A stretch of 64,000 nucleotides of DNA from Sulfurimonas sp. SAG-AH-194-L11 (GCF_029215995.1 NZ_JAEMVB010000006.1:1-64000), one strand, 5' to 3'; counted from the stretch's first letter, positions 34,724 through 45,265 are shown. The notes: generated by a model not told the origin, from the letters alone. Numbers and translations: made by a program.

Positions 34724-35617
34724 TTATCTTATCTCCGCACTATTTTTAGCAGTTACAACCGCCTTTAATTTTTTCCCTTGAGAGTTTATTATAGTAATAC
34801 TCTCACCTAATCTACCATTTTGTTTAGCTTTTGCTATAAAGGATATAGCTATATTTGAGTCAATAACTACTACATTTATCTTAGAGCCGCGTTTTACTAA
34901 AAAGAGACCGACAACATCCCTAATAGTTAAAATAGTGCCTTTTTTTACTCTATGTTTAAGCTGTAAACTTGAGTTCTCTATCTTTTGCAGAGGTGACGCT
35001 TTAAACTTTTTTAGCATTATACTCTTTTTTTTAGCATTTAAAATAGAGAGCTCAGCATCTTTTTGTATCTTTTGTTTGCTTACCACAACACTTACTTTTG
35101 CTTTTATAAGGTAGTTGAAAAATATTTTTTTGTTATCATCAGTTTTTATGTTGATAATACCTCTGTTGGAGAGGTAGGCATTTCTATGTATATCTATTGT
35201 GTAATTAAGAGGCATATGTTCAAGGTATGAACGCGGCAAAATAGAAATTTCATCTATTTGGATATTTTGATAGTTTGCTTCATAAAGTTCACGTAGATAT
35301 AACTCCATTTTGTCTGTATTAATGGGACTTTTTTGTGTAAACTGTGTATAATTATGTCTAGAATATATCTCTTTATATCCAAGTTTATTAAGTTTATCTA
35401 ATAAATATTTCGTTTTTATTCGTAGGGAGTGTCTATCTGTATCAATATCAAAAAGTTTAAGTGTCGAATTTGAATTTTTAATAATATCAGATACTAAAAC
35501 ATATTTTTTTTCTACAACATAGTTACTTTTGAGTTGTGTATTTGCAGATAGTTTGAGTTGTGTATTTGCAGATAGATAGAGTAAAAGAGTAAAAGATAAG
35601 ATAAATAGTAGTTTCAT
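34724..35617 (-). CDS. flgA: Flagellar P-ring assembly chaperone FlgA
   Basis: A 297-residue exported protein with a signal peptide (MKLLFILSFTLLLYLSA) and a C-terminal SAF-type domain (LKHRVKKGTILTIRDVVGLF, then SKINVVVIDSNIAISFIAKA, ESITIINSQGKKLKAVV). FlgA helps form the flagellar P ring in the periplasm. Just after the signal peptide, eight residues (LSANTQLK) are repeated exactly, from a 24-base tandem duplication at 35528-35575. It heads the flgA-ubiX-coaD-tmk run. Confidence 0.9.
   Translation of the reverse strand: MKLLFILSFTLLLYLSANTQLKLSANTQLKSNYVVEKKYVLVSDIIKNSNSTLKLFDIDTDRHSLRIKTKYLLDKLNKLGYKEIYSRHNYTQFTQKSPINTDKMELYLRELYEANYQNIQIDEISILPRSYLEHMPLNYTIDIHRNAYLSNRGIINIKTDDNKKIFFNYLIKAKVSVVVSKQKIQKDAELSILNAKKKSIMLKKFKASPLQKIENSSLQLKHRVKKGTILTIRDVVGLFLVKRGSKINVVVIDSNIAISFIAKAKQNGRLGESITIINSQGKKLKAVVTAKNSAEIR
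35528..35575. repeat. 24-base exact tandem duplication inside flgA
   Basis: Positions 35528-35551 and 35552-35575 are identical. The duplication keeps frame and adds eight residues right after the predicted signal peptide of FlgA. It is likely a recent slippage or duplication event. Confidence 0.95.
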
Positions 35618-35663
35618 GAGGTGTATTATACCCTTAGTATAATTAACTTATATCTATAAGAAG

Positions 35664-35747
35664 TGGTACCAGAGATGGGATTTGAACCCACAAGCCGTGA
35701 GGCGGCGGATTTTGAATCCGCTATGTATACCATTCCATCACTCTGGC
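35664..35747 (-). tRNA. tRNA-Leu (anticodon CAA)
   Basis: The reverse complement folds as a class II tRNA: acceptor GCCAGAG with CTCTGGT then ACCA encoded, anticodon stem GCGGA/TCCGC with loop TTCAAAA giving anticodon CAA (reads UUG), a long variable arm with GCC/GGC, and a T arm GTGGG/CCCAT with TTCAAAT. The length of 84 bases including CCA is normal for tRNA-Leu. The first pair is a G-U wobble. Confidence 0.95.
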
Positions 35748-35822
35748 AGAATAATGCTTACGAGTCGAAATAATAGTCAGATATTACTTAAAAGTAAATA
35801 AGATTATGCCGATATATGAGTA

Positions 35823-35838
35823 TGGAACTTTTATTGCT
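35823..35838 (+). promoter_or_regulatory. Sigma-54 promoter of flgL
   Basis: TGGAACTTTTATTGCT matches the -24/-12 consensus TGGCAC-N5-TTGCW at every defined position but one, with the correct GG to GC spacing. It lies 43 bases before the flgL ATG, with a TAGGAG ribosome binding site between. RpoN is encoded at 12587-13858. Confidence 0.85.
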
Positions 35839-35881
35839 AGATTTAATTTAACAATAAACAAATAATTTTAGGAGATGCATC

Positions 35882-38002
35882 ATGCGAGTTACACAAAGTA
35901 TGTACTACAATAATATTTTTTCAACTAGTAATTCGAGATTAAATCAACAACTTTTTGATGTAAATAAACAGATTGCATCTGGATTACAGATACAGTATGC
36001 AAGCGATGATGTCAGAACATTTACTGAAACAATGCGTTTAGATAATGAACTTGCGACAATAACTCAAACAAAAAAAAGTGCAGAGAGTGGTTATAAAGTC
36101 GCGAATCAAACAGATGTAACGATGAATGAGTTTACCGGCAGCATGAACCGAATGCGAACTCTCTTGGTTCAAGCAGCGAATGATACAAATGATGATACAT
36201 CAAGAGCAGCTATAGCAGCAGAGCTTAGAGGAATTGAGAAGAACCTAAGATCTTTAGCAAATACTTCAATAAATGGTCAGTTTTTATTTGCAGGTTCTGC
36301 TGTTGATACGAAACCAATTGCTGATGATGGTAGCTACCAAGGAAATGATGTTGCGATGAACTCTTTTTTAGGTTCAAATAATCAGCAAAAATATAATATT
36401 ACAGGTGCAGAACTGTTTTTAGGTGAAGAACCTTCTGTTTCTAGGGATATAACTACTAATGTACTTCAGACTCCTAATGCTCCTGGCGTGAATGGAAGAT
36501 CTATTACAAAAGCAACAACGATAGAAGAACTGATGGGAACTTCTCCAAGTGCAAAACACTACTTTTATCTTCGTGGAGTACAGAGTGATGGAACAAATTT
36601 TAGTGAAAAAATAGAACTTGACAATACTGATTCTATGGATTTGTTACTACAAAAAATTGGTGAAGCATATGGTAATACAGGTTCAGTAGATGTTGTCAAT
36701 GTTTCACTTAATCCTCAAGGTCAAATTCAAGTAGAAGACAAGTTAAAAGGCTCTAGCAAGTTAGATTTTCATCTTGTAGGTGCAACAGATTTTGATGGCG
36801 CAGGAGCAGATGATGCTAATGTGACAGATATTAGTCTTCTTGATAATGCCACTACAGATTATGCTACTGCATCATCAGGTACAGGATCTCTTTATGTAAG
36901 AGAATTTATTAAATCTGGAATGTCTCCTATCGATGGTGTTACGGCACCAGAGGGTAACTTGTATGATACAACTCAGTTTGTAAAAGATGGTTCAAAGTTA
37001 TCAGCTACCGTAGCTCAAATTGTGAAAAATTCTAATGAGACAATTAAAGATGGAAATGCTTTTGCACAACCCTCAACCCTTCTCTCTGAAGTTGCTGATA
37101 TATCTAAGGGTACATTAGATACTGCCGATGATACTCTTGCTGGAACACAGTTCATTTTAAAAGGTACCGATGTAAATGGAAATACTTATGATGTTACTAT
37201 TGACTTAGATAAGTCAGTTTCAAATGGTGGAGTAAATGGCTCTACTTTTACCGTTGCTGGAGTAACATATGATATTTTTAATATGCAAAACCCAAGAGTC
37301 GCTGCTGATGCGGATGAAGTTACATATCAACAGTTGATGGATATAATCAATATGACTGTTACAGGAACACTCCCTGCAACGAATAACAATGCTGATGATT
37401 ATGATAATGCAATAAAAGCTTCAGGATATCTTGGAGCAACAACATTAAGTTATGATGGACGTTTAGAATTTAATGATTTAAATGTAACTTCCACATCTGC
37501 AACTATCGCTTTATATGATGCCAAAAGTGGTAATTTCGCAAAAAATATTGATAGTAATGGAGATGGCACATTAGATACTGCTAGTACTTCTTCTATGGTC
37601 TTTAATGCAAATAATGCATTGACTATTCGTGATCCAAAAACAGACTTTTTTACTGCTATAAATGAAATGATAGAGGCTGTTGAAAGTTTTAGTAACAACC
37701 CTGATGCTGATGCTAATGTGAAACGTAATGTAGGTATTCAAAATGCTATAACGATGATGGATGATTTACAAGATCATACTTTTAGAATTCAGTCCGTTGT
37801 TGGTGCACAATCTAATACTTTAAGTAACTCTGTAGAGAGGATTGGTATATTAGAAATAAGTACCATGAGTTTGCGCTCATCAGTAATAGATACTGACTTA
37901 GCTGAAGCATCGTTGAAACTCTCACAGCTTACTTTAAATTATCAAGCAATGCTCTCAACCGTAGGAAAAGTTTCTCAACTAAGTCTTGTAAATTATCTCT
38001 AG
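35882..38002 (+). CDS. flgL: Flagellar hook-filament junction protein FlgL
   Basis: A 706-residue flagellin-family protein (HAP3). The conserved N-terminal coiled-coil region is clear (MRVTQSMYYNNIFSTSN, LFDVNKQIASGLQIQYASDD), as is the C-terminal one (LRSSVIDTDLAEASLKLSQL, LNYQAMLSTVGKVSQLSLV). The middle 500 residues form a long, acidic, beta-rich surface region that is much larger than in enteric FlgL but common in Campylobacterota. A sigma-54 promoter precedes it. Confidence 0.92.
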   Translation: MRVTQSMYYNNIFSTSNSRLNQQLFDVNKQIASGLQIQYASDDVRTFTETMRLDNELATITQTKKSAESGYKVANQTDVTMNEFTGSMNRMRTLLVQAANDTNDDTSRAAIAAELRGIEKNLRSLANTSINGQFLFAGSAVDTKPIADDGSYQGNDVAMNSFLGSNNQQKYNITGAELFLGEEPSVSRDITTNVLQTPNAPGVNGRSITKATTIEELMGTSPSAKHYFYLRGVQSDGTNFSEKIELDNTDSMDLLLQKIGEAYGNTGSVDVVNVSLNPQGQIQVEDKLKGSSKLDFHLVGATDFDGAGADDANVTDISLLDNATTDYATASSGTGSLYVREFIKSGMSPIDGVTAPEGNLYDTTQFVKDGSKLSATVAQIVKNSNETIKDGNAFAQPSTLLSEVADISKGTLDTADDTLAGTQFILKGTDVNGNTYDVTIDLDKSVSNGGVNGSTFTVAGVTYDIFNMQNPRVAADADEVTYQQLMDIINMTVTGTLPATNNNADDYDNAIKASGYLGATTLSYDGRLEFNDLNVTSTSATIALYDAKSGNFAKNIDSNGDGTLDTASTSSMVFNANNALTIRDPKTDFFTAINEMIEAVESFSNNPDADANVKRNVGIQNAITMMDDLQDHTFRIQSVVGAQSNTLSNSVERIGILEISTMSLRSSVIDTDLAEASLKLSQLTLNYQAMLSTVGKVSQLSLVNYL

Positions 38003-38095
38003 TATAAAATTTTTGTATTGCAAAATGCCAAATAAATCCTTTATGGAACATTTTTGGCTATACTTCTTATAAATTTATTATAGGGATTTATAAGC

Positions 38096-40288
38096 TTGAA
38101 AGATACTCTTTTTATTATAGTTTTTGGTGTTTTAATTTACCTCGGTTTTTCAACTATTCTTGGCAGTAGTGCATTAATGGGAAGTTATGGAGCGATTTTT
38201 TCTTCATATAACCACCTCTACTTTGGATATATTTCATATGTCTATCTATTTATTTTAATTGTACCTCTATATTTTCTATATAAAAACCCACTCTTGAGTT
38301 TTCGATCATCAGAATTAAGTACAGCTTCATTTTTGGTGTTCTTTTCTTTTTTGCTTGCACAGGCTTTACTTGTACAAAATGATTTAAGAGGGAAGTTCGG
38401 GGCAGACTTTGTTGATTTTTTAAGCCCCTACATTGGTGTGTTTGGTCTATGGGTATTTTGGTTTATAATCACATTTGTTTCTATTGTAATAATTTTAGAC
38501 AAAAGTACTTCTGAAATTTTAAGCATGCTTTACAGCTTTATAGTGGATAAAACTCCAAACTTACCTTCTAAAAAAATAAAACGGATAGAGTTTAAAGAAG
38601 AAAAAACAGTTGAACCAGAGTTTACAGAAGATATAATAGAAACAGAACAAGAAATCGAGATAAGTACTAGTACACAAGAGCTATCAGAGCAGATTTTAGA
38701 AGATATAGAAACTCCAAGTTATTTAAGAAAGAAAGATGAACAAGAATCACCTACAGAAAAAAAAGAAGCAAAAAATCTTTTAGATATAGTAGAAGAGGTT
38801 AAAGAGCAAAAGAGTACTATCATTGTTGATGAGTTAGAAGAGAATGCTAAACTTTTAGCAGATATAGATAAGGGGGTAGTTGAGAAACCTAAAAACTTTA
38901 AGCTACCATCAGTGAATTTTTTACAAAAAGCACCAAAGACTGCAAAAAATGTGGATGAGAGTGAACTTGATGATAAGATCCGATTTCTTATAGAAAAACT
39001 TGCACATTTTAAGATAAATGGTGATGTAGTTCGTACTTATGCTGGCCCTGTTGTTTCTACATTTGAGTTTAAGCCAGCAGCAAATGTAAAAGTTAGTAAG
39101 ATTTTAGGTCTTCAAGATGATCTTGCAATGGCACTCTCAGCAGAAACCATCCGTATCCAAGCACCAATCCCAGGAAAAGATGTTGTAGGAATAGAGATAC
39201 CAAATGAAACAGTTGACACTATATATCTTCGTGAAATTTTAGATGATAAACTTTTTCAAGACTCCTCTTCTCCTTTAACCATAGTTCTTGGAAAAGACAT
39301 AGTTGGAAAACCTTTTGTAACTGACCTTAAAAAATTGCCTCACCTTCTTATTGCAGGAACAACGGGTAGTGGTAAGAGTGTTGGAATAAATGCGATGATA
39401 CTCTCTCTACTTTATAAAAATTCACCAGATCAGCTGCGTTTACTTATGATAGACCCTAAAATGCTTGAATTTTCAATATATAATGATATCCCTCACTTAC
39501 TTACTCCTGTTATTACAAAACCAAAACAAGCCATAGCAGCACTTAATAATATGGTAGCTGAGATGGAGCGCCGTTATGAACTTATGGCAGAGTCTAGAAC
39601 AAAAAATATAGAAAATTATAATGAAAAAGTTAAAAAGGTTGGTGGTGAACACTTTCCATATATAGTAGTTATTATAGATGAGCTAGCTGACTTGATGATG
39701 ACAAGTGGAAAAGATGTTGAGTTTAGTATCGCTAGACTTGCTCAAAAGTCTCGTGCTTGTGGTATACACTTAATCGTCGCAACGCAGCGTCCTTCTGTGG
39801 ATGTTGTAACAGGACTAATCAAAGCAAACCTTCCTTCTCGAATTTCATATAGAGTAGGGCAGAAGATTGACTCTAAAATAATTTTAGATCAAATGGGAGC
39901 AGAATCACTACTTGGACGGGGTGATATGCTCTTTACTCCTCCGGGCTCAACAGGACTAGTACGTCTTCATGCTCCATGGGCAACAGAAGATGAGATAGAG
40001 ACAATAGTGGAGTTTATAAAAGCACAAAGAGAGCCAAACTATGATAAAAGCTTTTTAGTAGAAGAGACTGAGTCTAATAGTTCAGCTTTAAATGATACTT
40101 ATGAAGAACTTGATGAGCTCTATGAAGATGCTAAAAATGTTGTTTTAAGCGATAGAAAAACTTCTATTTCTTACCTACAAAGAAAACTTCAAATAGGTTA
40201 TAATCGTTCTGCTCGTGTTATAGAACAGTTAGAACGCGAAGGAGTACTCTCTTCTCCAAATACTAAGGGTATTAGAGAGATTCTGTAG
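38096..40288 (+). CDS. ftsK: DNA translocase FtsK
   Basis: A 730-residue FtsK/SpoIIIE motor that moves chromosome ends through the septum. Four membrane helices lie in the first 140 residues, then an acidic linker (about 165-285), the RecA-like motor with Walker A LIAGTTGSGKSVGINAM and Walker B VVIIDELADLMM, and the winged-helix gamma domain at the end (SISYLQRKLQIGYNRSARVI) that reads KOPS-type sites. The start is a TTG at 38096 with AGGGA nine bases upstream. Confidence 0.95.
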   Translation: MKDTLFIIVFGVLIYLGFSTILGSSALMGSYGAIFSSYNHLYFGYISYVYLFILIVPLYFLYKNPLLSFRSSELSTASFLVFFSFLLAQALLVQNDLRGKFGADFVDFLSPYIGVFGLWVFWFIITFVSIVIILDKSTSEILSMLYSFIVDKTPNLPSKKIKRIEFKEEKTVEPEFTEDIIETEQEIEISTSTQELSEQILEDIETPSYLRKKDEQESPTEKKEAKNLLDIVEEVKEQKSTIIVDELEENAKLLADIDKGVVEKPKNFKLPSVNFLQKAPKTAKNVDESELDDKIRFLIEKLAHFKINGDVVRTYAGPVVSTFEFKPAANVKVSKILGLQDDLAMALSAETIRIQAPIPGKDVVGIEIPNETVDTIYLREILDDKLFQDSSSPLTIVLGKDIVGKPFVTDLKKLPHLLIAGTTGSGKSVGINAMILSLLYKNSPDQLRLLMIDPKMLEFSIYNDIPHLLTPVITKPKQAIAALNNMVAEMERRYELMAESRTKNIENYNEKVKKVGGEHFPYIVVIIDELADLMMTSGKDVEFSIARLAQKSRACGIHLIVATQRPSVDVVTGLIKANLPSRISYRVGQKIDSKIILDQMGAESLLGRGDMLFTPPGSTGLVRLHAPWATEDEIETIVEFIKAQREPNYDKSFLVEETESNSSALNDTYEELDELYEDAKNVVLSDRKTSISYLQRKLQIGYNRSARVIEQLEREGVLSSPNTKGIREIL

Positions 40289-40680
40289 TGAGTAAGCCCA
40301 TTTTTGTATTTACAGCTTACAAAAACTCTTTTAAGGTTCTTGTAAAAAACTTAGAGTCACTAAGTGTCCCTCAAATTCAGGCTATACAAGAGTTTGTATC
40401 TGCTCGTAAGGGAATATTTGACTTTAGTAGCTACTCTTTTGTTATTCAAAAAAGAATAGAATTTAAAGAGTTTGTAAAAATTATTAACTTGAGTTCTTTA
40501 GATGCAACTTGTGTTGATAATCCTCTGATAAGTCAAGTAAAACCACGTGTAAGTTTTGGACAGTATAAGGGAATGCTCTATTGTGAACTACCAGACTCTT
40601 ATCTTTTATGGTTAAAAGAGAACTATTCAGGTTCCCAAAAAAATATTTTAAAGGAAGAACTAAATAGTAGAAGCCTTTAG
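40288..40680 (+). CDS. DUF3820-type small protein
   Basis: A 130-residue protein starting with a GTG that overlaps the ftsK stop. The C-terminal half has SFGQYKGMLYCELPDSYLLWL, the pattern of the DUF3820 family (putative quorum-sensing-regulated virulence factor); that label is a database name and not a proven role. The N-terminal half (FVFTAYKNSFKVLVKNLESL) is not recognised. Coupling to ftsK suggests shared expression only. Confidence 0.7.
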   Translation: MSKPIFVFTAYKNSFKVLVKNLESLSVPQIQAIQEFVSARKGIFDFSSYSFVIQKRIEFKEFVKIINLSSLDATCVDNPLISQVKPRVSFGQYKGMLYCELPDSYLLWLKENYSGSQKNILKEELNSRSL

Positions 40681-40719
40681 TGTTACCATAATTCACATAT
40701 TTCTAATCTGTTTAAATAT

Positions 40720-40742
40720 AAGTGTTTACATTCGTAACACTT
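40720..40742. promoter_or_regulatory. Inverted repeat upstream of acnB, possible operator
   Basis: AAGTGTT (40720-40726) and AACACTT (40736-40742) flank a 9-base centre whose edges also pair in part. It ends 24 bases before a TATAAT box, near the expected -35 region, which fits a regulator site for acnB. No poly-T run follows, so a terminator is less likely. Confidence 0.4.
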
Positions 40743-40766
40743 AAAAAATGATTATTTATATTTAGC

Positions 40767-40772
40767 TATAAT
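40767..40772 (+). promoter_or_regulatory. Probable -10 box of acnB
   Basis: TATAAT lies 30 bases before the acnB ATG, with TAGGAA as ribosome binding site between them. The upstream sequence has no clear -35 box but does have an inverted repeat. Confidence 0.5.
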
Positions 40773-40801
40773 CTTCCAAAATTACTTACATAGGAATTAT
40801 T

Positions 40802-43387
40802 ATGGCATTTATTGAAGATTATAAAGCACATGTTGCACAACGTGCTGCACTTGGTGTACCACCATTAGCACTTAGTGCTGTGCAAACAGCAGAAGTTATC
40901 GAACTAATTAAAACAAACTGTACAGATGAGTTACTTGACTTACTTACAAACCGTGTAGCACCTGGTGTTGATGACTCAGCACAAGTAAAAGCAGCATTCT
41001 TAAATGAAATTGCAGCTGAGAACATAACTGTTGATGCTATTTCACCAGTAAGAGCAGTTGAAATGCTAGGTATGATGTTAGGTGGATTTAATGTTCTTCC
41101 TATGATTCATGCACTTGCATCATCTAACTCTGCTGTTGTAGATGCGGCTGTTACAGCTCTATCTAAAACTCTTTTAGTATATGATGCATTTAATGATGTT
41201 GAAAAACTACATAAAGAGGGAAATGCAGCTGCAACTAAAGTTCTTACTTCATGGGCGGATGCTAAGTGGTTTACATCTAAATCTCCAATTCCTGAAGAAA
41301 TTAAAATTACAGTATATAAAGTTCCAGGTGAAACAAATACTGATGATTTATCCCCAGCTTCAGAGGCTTTTACTCGTTCAGATATTCCTTTACATGCAAA
41401 TTCACTTCTTATCAATAGAATGGATAACCCATTAGACACACTTAAAGAATTAAAGAAAAAAGGTAACCCTATCGCTTATGTTGGCGATGTTGTTGGTACT
41501 GGTTCTTCACGTAAGTCAGGTGTCAACTCTGTTCAATGGCACATTGGTGTAGATATTCCAGGTGTTCCAAACAAGCGTACTGGTGGTATTGTTCTTGGTA
41601 ATACTATCGCTCCAATCTTTTTTGCTACTTGTGAAGATTCAGGTGCACTTCCTTTAGAACTTGATGTTTCTAAAATGGAAACTGGTGATGAAGTTACTCT
41701 TTACCCGTATAAAGGTGAAGCACATAAAGATGGTAAATGTATTGCTACTTTTAAACTAAACCCAAATACCATTACTGATGAAGTACAAGCGGGTGGTCGT
41801 ATTCCATTGATTATTGGTCGTGGTCTTACTTCAAAGGCTCGTTCTGTTTTAGGTCTTGGTGCTTCTGAGGCATTCTTAACTGCTGAACAACCAGCTGATA
41901 CAGGTAAGGGTTACACTCTTGCACAAAAAATGGTTGGAAAAGCTTCAGGTCTTACTGGTGTTCGTCCAGGTATGTATGTAGAGCCAGAGATGAATACTGT
42001 TGGTTCTCAAGATACAACTGGTCCTATGACTCGTGATGAGATTAAAGAACTTGCAGCACTTGGTTTTAATGCCGACCTTGTACTTCAAACTTTTTGTCAT
42101 ACAGCTGCTTATCCTAAACCATCTGATGCTGAGATGCATAAAAACTTACCTGCATTTATCTCTAACCGTTCAGGTGTTGCTCTTCGTCCAGGTGATGGAA
42201 TCATCCACTCATGGTTAAATAGAATGGTTCTTCCAGATACTGTTGGTACTGGTGCAGATTCTCATACACGTTTCCCAATTGGTATCTCTTTTCCTGCAGG
42301 ATCTGGTGCTGTTGCATTTGCTGGTGTTACAGGGGCTATGCCTTTAAGTATGCCAGAATCTGTACTTGTACGTTTTTCAGGTGAAATGCAACCTGGTATC
42401 ACTCTTCGTGACCTTGTTAATGCTATTCCTTATGTTGCAATTCAGCAAGGACACTTAACTGTTCCTAAAGAGGGTAAAATAAATGTATTTGCTGGTAGAA
42501 TTTTGGAGATTGAAGGTCTGCCTGATCTTAAAGCTGAGCAAGCATTTGAACTTTCAGATGCATCTGCTGAACGTTCTGCTGCTGCATGTACTGTTCTTTT
42601 AAATACTGCTCCAGTTGAAGAGTATTTAAAATCAAATGTTACTTTACTTAAAGCAATGGTTGAAGATGGTTACGAAGATGCTACAACTTTAAAGCGTCGT
42701 ATCTCTAAGATGGAAGATTGGTTAGCTAATCCTACACTTATGCAACCAGATCCTGATGCAGAATATGCAGCAGTAATCGAAATTGATTTAAATACAATTA
42801 CTGAACCAATCCTAGCATGTCCAAATGATCCAGATAATGTTAAACTTTTATCTGAAGTTGCTGGTACTCATCTTGATGAAGTTTTCCTAGGTTCATGTAT
42901 GACTAATGTTGGTCACTACCGTGCAGCTGGTGAAATCATGAGAGGTGAAGGTAAACACAATGTTGAAAAATTCTGGATTGTTCCACCAACTAGAATGGAT
43001 GAGCAACAACTTATCAACGAAGGTTACTACGAAGTTTATAAGGCTATCGATGCAACTACAGAAGTTCCAGGTTGTTCTTTATGTATGGGTAATCAAGCCT
43101 CTGCTCGTGAAAACTCAACTGTTTTCTCAACTTCTACTCGTAACTTTAACAACCGTTTAGGTAAAGGTACACAAGTGTATCTTGGTTCTGCAGAGCTTGC
43201 AGCACTATGTGCAAAACTTGGAAAAATTCCTACTGTTAAAGAGTATATGGACTTCGTACCTGCAAAGATTGCTGGTAAAGAAGATGCTATATACAAGTAC
43301 CTTAACTTTAACGAAATCGCAAACTATCATCTTGAGCCACGTACTATCGCTGAAGATAAGTATGGTGTTACTGTTAAACCAGTATAA
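40802..43387 (+). CDS. acnB: Aconitate hydratase B
   Basis: An 861-residue AcnB that converts citrate and isocitrate. The N-terminal HEAT-like domain and swivel domain come first ([20 protein letters not shown]), and the iron-sulfur cysteines are seen in [18 protein letters not shown] and [19 protein letters not shown]. Length is normal. It is monocistronic, with a promoter upstream and a strong terminator downstream. It serves either direction of the TCA cycle; the other cycle genes lie at 53844-60669. Confidence 0.97.
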   Translation: MAFIEDYKAHVAQRAALGVPPLALSAVQTAEVIELIKTNCTDELLDLLTNRVAPGVDDSAQVKAAFLNEIAAENITVDAISPVRAVEMLGMMLGGFNVLPMIHALASSNSAVVDAAVTALSKTLLVYDAFNDVEKLHKEGNAAATKVLTSWADAKWFTSKSPIPEEIKITVYKVPGETNTDDLSPASEAFTRSDIPLHANSLLINRMDNPLDTLKELKKKGNPIAYVGDVVGTGSSRKSGVNSVQWHIGVDIPGVPNKRTGGIVLGNTIAPIFFATCEDSGALPLELDVSKMETGDEVTLYPYKGEAHKDGKCIATFKLNPNTITDEVQAGGRIPLIIGRGLTSKARSVLGLGASEAFLTAEQPADTGKGYTLAQKMVGKASGLTGVRPGMYVEPEMNTVGSQDTTGPMTRDEIKELAALGFNADLVLQTFCHTAAYPKPSDAEMHKNLPAFISNRSGVALRPGDGIIHSWLNRMVLPDTVGTGADSHTRFPIGISFPAGSGAVAFAGVTGAMPLSMPESVLVRFSGEMQPGITLRDLVNAIPYVAIQQGHLTVPKEGKINVFAGRILEIEGLPDLKAEQAFELSDASAERSAAACTVLLNTAPVEEYLKSNVTLLKAMVEDGYEDATTLKRRISKMEDWLANPTLMQPDPDAEYAAVIEIDLNTITEPILACPNDPDNVKLLSEVAGTHLDEVFLGSCMTNVGHYRAAGEIMRGEGKHNVEKFWIVPPTRMDEQQLINEGYYEVYKAIDATTEVPGCSLCMGNQASARENSTVFSTSTRNFNNRLGKGTQVYLGSAELAALCAKLGKIPTVKEYMDFVPAKIAGKEDAIYKYLNFNEIANYHLEPRTIAEDKYGVTVKPV

Positions 43388-43391
43388 ATCT

Positions 43392-43424
43392 AAAAGAGTA
43401 AAGTACTAATTACTTTACTCTTTT
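43392..43424 (+). terminator. Intrinsic terminator after acnB
   Basis: A perfect 14-base stem (43392-43405 with 43411-43424) and a 5-base loop CTAAT lie just after the acnB stop; the 3' arm ends in TTTT and the other strand also ends in a T run, so it could work in both directions. Confidence 0.8.
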
Positions 43425-43519
43425 ATCTATTTCCTTCTCTTATATATATAACTTCATTAAAAAATTAACTTTAAACTGCTACAATATACAATAAATAAAA
43501 ACAAAGTTATGGATTATAT

Positions 43520-45262
43520 ATGGCAGAACTCAAAGACCTTTTACCTCTTAGTAAATCTTTATCTCTTTTATATATAGATGAAAATCAAGATTTTTTAACA
43601 ACTATTACAAATGTATTAAAAAAAGTATTTTCTACTGTTGATGATGCAAGTGATGCAGTTGTTGGGATTAGTTATCTTAAAGTACATAAATATGATTTAG
43701 TGATTGTTGATGCAAGTTCTGCCATAATGAGTACAGATAAACTCATTAAGAAAATACAAGAGCATAGTCCATATCAAAAGATTATACTCACTACGGCACA
43801 AAAATCACCAGATGAGCTCTTAAATTTTTATGCATTAAATATCTCAGCAATACAAATGAAACCTTTTAAGACAACTCTTTTTCTTGATACAATTATAAAT
43901 GTTTTAGAAAAGTTAAATTATGATAGAACATATCTGCAGACCCAAATAGAAAAAATAAATAATGACTTGTTATATGAACGAAAACGAATAGGTCGATTTA
44001 TGATGAATGAAAAAATACTTAAACAACAAATAAACTCATATAAAGACAGTGTACATATTAATAAATATATTTATGAACTTACAAAACTACCAAGTCGTTA
44101 TGCACTTCAAGATGCTCTTGGTGACAGCGAGCAGTCTCTTGTGTATATAAATATAGATCATTTTGAATTTGTGAATACAACCTATGGAATGGGTAAAGCA
44201 AACAAGCTTTTAAAAGAAACCGCTTTAAAATTAAAGCAATTTTTACCCACAAATGCTAATCTTTATCATATTACAGCTGATGAATTTGTTTTACTCATTG
44301 ATAATCCAGCGGATAATCAGGCTATATTATTAGCAAGTCAAATCCAGTCCTTTTTTAAAGAGTCAGCAGTTGAGTTTGATGGACATACACACCGTATATT
44401 ATTTTCTATTGGCATTGATGGTGGTAGAGGAAATAAACTTTTTATAAATGCCAAGTCTGCCTCAAAAGAGGCAAGGTTTTACGGTGGTAGCACAACAGTA
44501 ATATATGATGTAGAGTCAGACTATATGAAAGAGCAAAGAGATAGTTTATACTGGATTGGAGTACTACAAAAAGCTTTTGATGAGGATAGAATTTTTACAT
44601 ATTATCAAGTGATTATTTCTAATAACACAACAAAAACGAAACATTATGAAGTACTTTGCAGACTAATGGATAGCAATAATAAACTTGTAGATGCTGACAA
44701 GTTTATCCGCAGTGCAAAACAAATAGGATATATCACTCAAATTACAAAAATTGTTATAGATAAAGCATTTAAACTGTTTGCTAAAAATGATTATAATTTT
44801 TCAATTAATATAAGTATGCATGATTTACAAGAAAATTATTTATTAGGTTTTTTAAATTATAAGTGTGAACACTATGGTGTTTCTCCATCACGTGTTCATT
44901 TAGAACTTGTTGAAGATATTATCATTACTAAAACAGATAGCTTAGATGCTCAAATTTTAGAGCTTAAAAGCAGTGGTTATCATGTGATTGTAGATGACTT
45001 TGGTACAGACAAGTCAGCTTATAACCGTATGTTTGAACTACAAGCAGAATATATAAAAATTGATGGTACTTTTATAAAAGAGTTAAGCAAAGATAATGCT
45101 TACAAAGTTATAGTACAAAGTATTGTAGATTTTGCTAAAAAGAGTGGTATTAAAACCATAGCAGAACATGTAGAGACAGAAGAAATACATGCAATTGTTA
45201 AAGAGTTAGGTATAGACTACTCTCAAGGGTACTACATTGGTAGACCCTCTCTTAATGTTTAA
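43520..45262 (+). CDS. Response regulator with degenerate GGDEF and EAL domains
   Basis: A 580-residue soluble protein: receiver domain (about 1-130) with acidic pair in YIDENQD, phospho-acceptor aspartate in LVIVDAS and the lysine in MKPF; a coiled-coil linker (about 135-180); a GGDEF domain with TADEF in place of GGDEF (about 252), so cyclase activity is unlikely; and an EAL domain with YEVLCRL (about 376), intact VDDFGT (about 492) and AEHVE (about 550). It may be a phosphodiesterase or a binding-only receptor. No histidine kinase gene is adjacent. Confidence 0.87.
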   Translation: MAELKDLLPLSKSLSLLYIDENQDFLTTITNVLKKVFSTVDDASDAVVGISYLKVHKYDLVIVDASSAIMSTDKLIKKIQEHSPYQKIILTTAQKSPDELLNFYALNISAIQMKPFKTTLFLDTIINVLEKLNYDRTYLQTQIEKINNDLLYERKRIGRFMMNEKILKQQINSYKDSVHINKYIYELTKLPSRYALQDALGDSEQSLVYINIDHFEFVNTTYGMGKANKLLKETALKLKQFLPTNANLYHITADEFVLLIDNPADNQAILLASQIQSFFKESAVEFDGHTHRILFSIGIDGGRGNKLFINAKSASKEARFYGGSTTVIYDVESDYMKEQRDSLYWIGVLQKAFDEDRIFTYYQVIISNNTTKTKHYEVLCRLMDSNNKLVDADKFIRSAKQIGYITQITKIVIDKAFKLFAKNDYNFSINISMHDLQENYLLGFLNYKCEHYGVSPSRVHLELVEDIIITKTDSLDAQILELKSSGYHVIVDDFGTDKSAYNRMFELQAEYIKIDGTFIKELSKDNAYKVIVQSIVDFAKKSGIKTIAEHVETEEIHAIVKELGIDYSQGYYIGRPSLNV

Positions 45263-45265
45263 AAA

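Noticed and set aside
35882-38002. flgL as a fusion gene because it is over 700 residues long
   Set aside because: Both conserved ends belong to FlgL and the enlarged middle is usual for Campylobacterota hook-associated proteins.
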